Assembly: GCA_002293065.1 (NCBI GenBank)
Contig: DBCN01000044.1
Coordinates: 1-15,668 of the forward strand
Length of the DNA stretch: 15,668 nt
From: Opitutia bacterium UBA957
GTDB lineage: Bacteria > Verrucomicrobiota > Verrucomicrobiia > Opitutales > UBA953
Direction: 5' to 3'
Made by a program: the position numbers and the translations under genes. Each line of letters starts with the position of its first letter. The stretch's first letter is position 1. Shown here piece by piece: positions 14,351-15,668 of this stretch. The notes beneath the pieces are model-generated. The model searched no databases. It saw only the letters and a program-made list of their open reading frames with translations, and was not told the origin of the DNA.

Positions 14351-15529
14351 ATGGCTCCCATGTTCAGTACCCGTCTTGCCTTTGCCGATGCTCCGAACGC
14401 CCTCAGCAAGGCAAAGGCGAAAAGGCTCTCGGCCAATCTGTCGCTCCTCGACATGTCGGATGCGAATCCCGCCACCGCAGGTTTCGGTTGGTCGGTCGCC
14501 GAGCTCGGTTCTTTCATGCGCAAGGAAGGCCTCCAGCGCCAAGAGCCGGATCCGCGCGGCCTCGCCGCGACGCGCGCCGCCATCGCCGATTATTATTCGG
14601 CCCGCGGTGTCCGGGTTTCCGCCGACCGGCTTTTTCTGTCCGCCAGCACGAGCGAAGGGTATAGCTGGCTCTTCAAGTTGCTCTGCAATCCCGGCGACGA
14701 GGTGCTCGTCCCTGAACCCGCGTATCCATTGCTCGAAGTCCTCGCCGCTTTGGAAGGCGTCACGTTGCGCCCGTATAAGTTGACGCAGCTGGCGGGCGAG
14801 TGGGTCATCGACCCGGGTCAACTCAAGGCGGGCGGCCGGACGAAGGCCATCGTCTGCATCAATCCTTCCAATCCGACGGGAGCCTTCGTGGGTCGCCGTG
14901 ATCGCGACTTGCTCCGCAACTTCGCGCTCAAGCACAGCCTCGGCATCATCTGCGATGAGGTCTTCCTCGATTATCCGGCCGAGGGCGTGGTGTCTCCAGG
15001 CACGTGGGTCGACGAAACCCAGGTAGCCCTTTATGTCCTGAGCGGACTCTCCAAGGTTGCGGTCGCCCCGCAGCTGAAGGCCGGTTGGATCGTCGTCGCT
15101 GGCCCCGCCAATCATGCCACCGAGTCTTGCCGCCGCTTGGAGCATATTGCTGACGCCTTCCTTTCGGTGAGCACGGGGGCGCAGTTGGCCTTGCCTGACC
15201 TCATCCGTCGGGCGGAACCCCTCCGCGCCTCCATCCGAGCTCGGGTGGCCCAAAATGAGGCTGCGCTGAAGGCCTGGGTGGTTGCTTCGGGCCATCCTTG
15301 TTCGGTGCTACCCCGTCCGGCCGGCTGGATGGGTATCTTGGCGCTGCCTCCCGGGGTTTCCGAGGAGCGGCTCCTCTTTAATGCCTTGGACGAAGGAATT
15401 TGGGCTCATCCTGGTTATTTCTACGGGATGCCCGCGACGACCGGGTACCTGATTTTGAGCCTTTTGCTCGATCCAGCCCAGTTTTCGGAGGGTTTGAAGG
15501 GGTTGGACCGCGCGATGCGCAGAAGTTAG
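14351..15529 (+). CDS. PLP-dependent class I/II aminotransferase
   Basis: This is a 392-residue cytoplasmic enzyme of the fold-type I aspartate aminotransferase superfamily. Visible landmarks are NPSNPTG (171-177), D202 in CDEVFLDY, which pairs with the pyridine nitrogen, and the Schiff-base lysine K235 in SGLSKVAVAP. LPEPAYPLLE-like sequence (VPEPAYPLLEVL) sits in the large domain as expected. The amino-acid substrate cannot be assigned. The C-terminal position where the family usually has a carboxylate-binding Arg (as in FVRIAL) reads GYLILSLLL, so that Arg seems to be missing. This pattern may mark a subfamily rather than damage, because the rest is intact. Start is ATG 14351 or ATG 14360; neither has a Shine-Dalgarno sequence. 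It is divergent from fabV and is followed after 73 bases by rpmB. Confidence 0.9.
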   Translation: MAPMFSTRLAFADAPNALSKAKAKRLSANLSLLDMSDANPATAGFGWSVAELGSFMRKEGLQRQEPDPRGLAATRAAIADYYSARGVRVSADRLFLSASTSEGYSWLFKLLCNPGDEVLVPEPAYPLLEVLAALEGVTLRPYKLTQLAGEWVIDPGQLKAGGRTKAIVCINPSNPTGAFVGRRDRDLLRNFALKHSLGIICDEVFLDYPAEGVVSPGTWVDETQVALYVLSGLSKVAVAPQLKAGWIVVAGPANHATESCRRLEHIADAFLSVSTGAQLALPDLIRRAEPLRASIRARVAQNEAALKAWVVASGHPCSVLPRPAGWMGILALPPGVSEERLLFNALDEGIWAHPGYFYGMPATTGYLILSLLLDPAQFSEGLKGLDRAMRRS

Positions 15530-15584
15530 TCTCTCCCACTTACCGCTTGCCAATCGCCTCACCACCCCTTTGCTCCGACCTTCC

Positions 15585-15591
15585 AAAGGAG
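15585..15591 (+). promoter_or_regulatory. Shine-Dalgarno sequence of rpmB
   Basis: AAAGGAG lies 11 bases before the ATG at 15603. It is the clearest ribosome binding site in the window; nusA, infB, ettA and the aminotransferase have none that I can see. Confidence 0.75.
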
Positions 15592-15602
15592 CTCGAACTA
15601 CT

Positions 15603-15668
15603 ATGTCCCGTATCTGCAGCGTCACCGGCAAGCGCCCCGTCAAGGGCCGCCGAATCATTCACCGCGGT
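15603..15668 (+). CDS. rpmB: 50S ribosomal protein L28, N-terminal part (runs off the right edge)
   Basis: Only 22 codons are present, beginning MSRICSVTGKRPVKG and continuing RRIIHRG. This is close to the E. coli L28 start (MSRVCQVTGKRPVTG), so the call is good despite truncation. L28 is a component of the large ribosomal subunit. The segment has a single Cys (C5) and lacks the CxxC pair of zinc-binding L28 forms, so it belongs to the type without that pair, at least at the N-terminus. A strong Shine-Dalgarno sequence precedes it. There is no clear terminator between the aminotransferase stop (15529) and this gene, so partial read-through is possible. Confidence 0.93.
   Translation, partial: MSRICSVTGKRPVKGRRIIHRG

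Noticed and set aside
12862..14664. 600-codon plus-strand open frame spanning parA, fabV and into the aminotransferase
   Set aside because: Antisense to two well-supported genes and out of frame with a third; no domain recognised.

Overview
The window is GC-rich, densely coded bacterial chromosome made almost entirely of housekeeping genes. Gene content and protein style (NusA with a C-terminal helix-hairpin-helix extension, an IF-2 with a long Ala/Pro-rich linker, FabV as enoyl reductase, EttA, and secreted NHL-propeller and CE1-type esterase proteins) suggest a Verrucomicrobiota bacterium, possibly of the Opitutales. That placement is an inference from protein flavour, not a database result. 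I see no rRNA, tRNA, CRISPR array, insertion sequence or phage gene.

Layout. (1) 1-1757, minus strand: nusA followed by the 5' end of infB, which runs off the left edge. This is the transcription/translation operon, but without rimP in front of nusA. (2) 1758-1946: a divergent intergenic region with a strong intrinsic terminator in the nusA leader, an overlapping alternative hairpin and a candidate promoter. (3) 1947-3623, plus strand: ettA, an ABC-F ribosome factor, whose end overlaps the end of malQ tail to tail. (4) 3613-9400, minus strand: a tight operon mfd - SurA-like periplasmic chaperone - malQ, with a 4-base ATGA overlap and a 2-base gap. (5) 9516-10583, plus strand: a secreted NHL beta-propeller protein, converging on the next operon with one base between stop codons. 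(6) 10585-14235, minus strand: fabV - parA - secreted esterase - DUF1826-like protein, with gaps of 1, 51 and 5 bases. (7) 14236-14350: a divergent intergenic region with a perfect 16-bp palindrome next to the fabV start. (8) 14351-15529, plus strand: a PLP-dependent aminotransferase. (9) 15603 to the right edge, plus strand: the first 22 codons of rpmB (ribosomal protein L28), preceded by a clear Shine-Dalgarno sequence.

How the genes fit together. NusA, IF-2, EttA and L28 serve gene expression. Mfd couples stalled RNA polymerase to excision repair. FabV completes the fatty-acid elongation cycle, and ParA is a chromosome-segregation ATPase. MalQ handles alpha-glucan. The secreted propeller and esterase act outside the cytoplasm. 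No complete new multi-gene system is evident. The observations most worth a second look are the apparent attenuator in front of nusA, the palindrome at fabV, the HxD...H...R pattern in the DUF1826-like protein, the parvulin domain without its usual histidines, and a possible central metal site in the NHL propeller.
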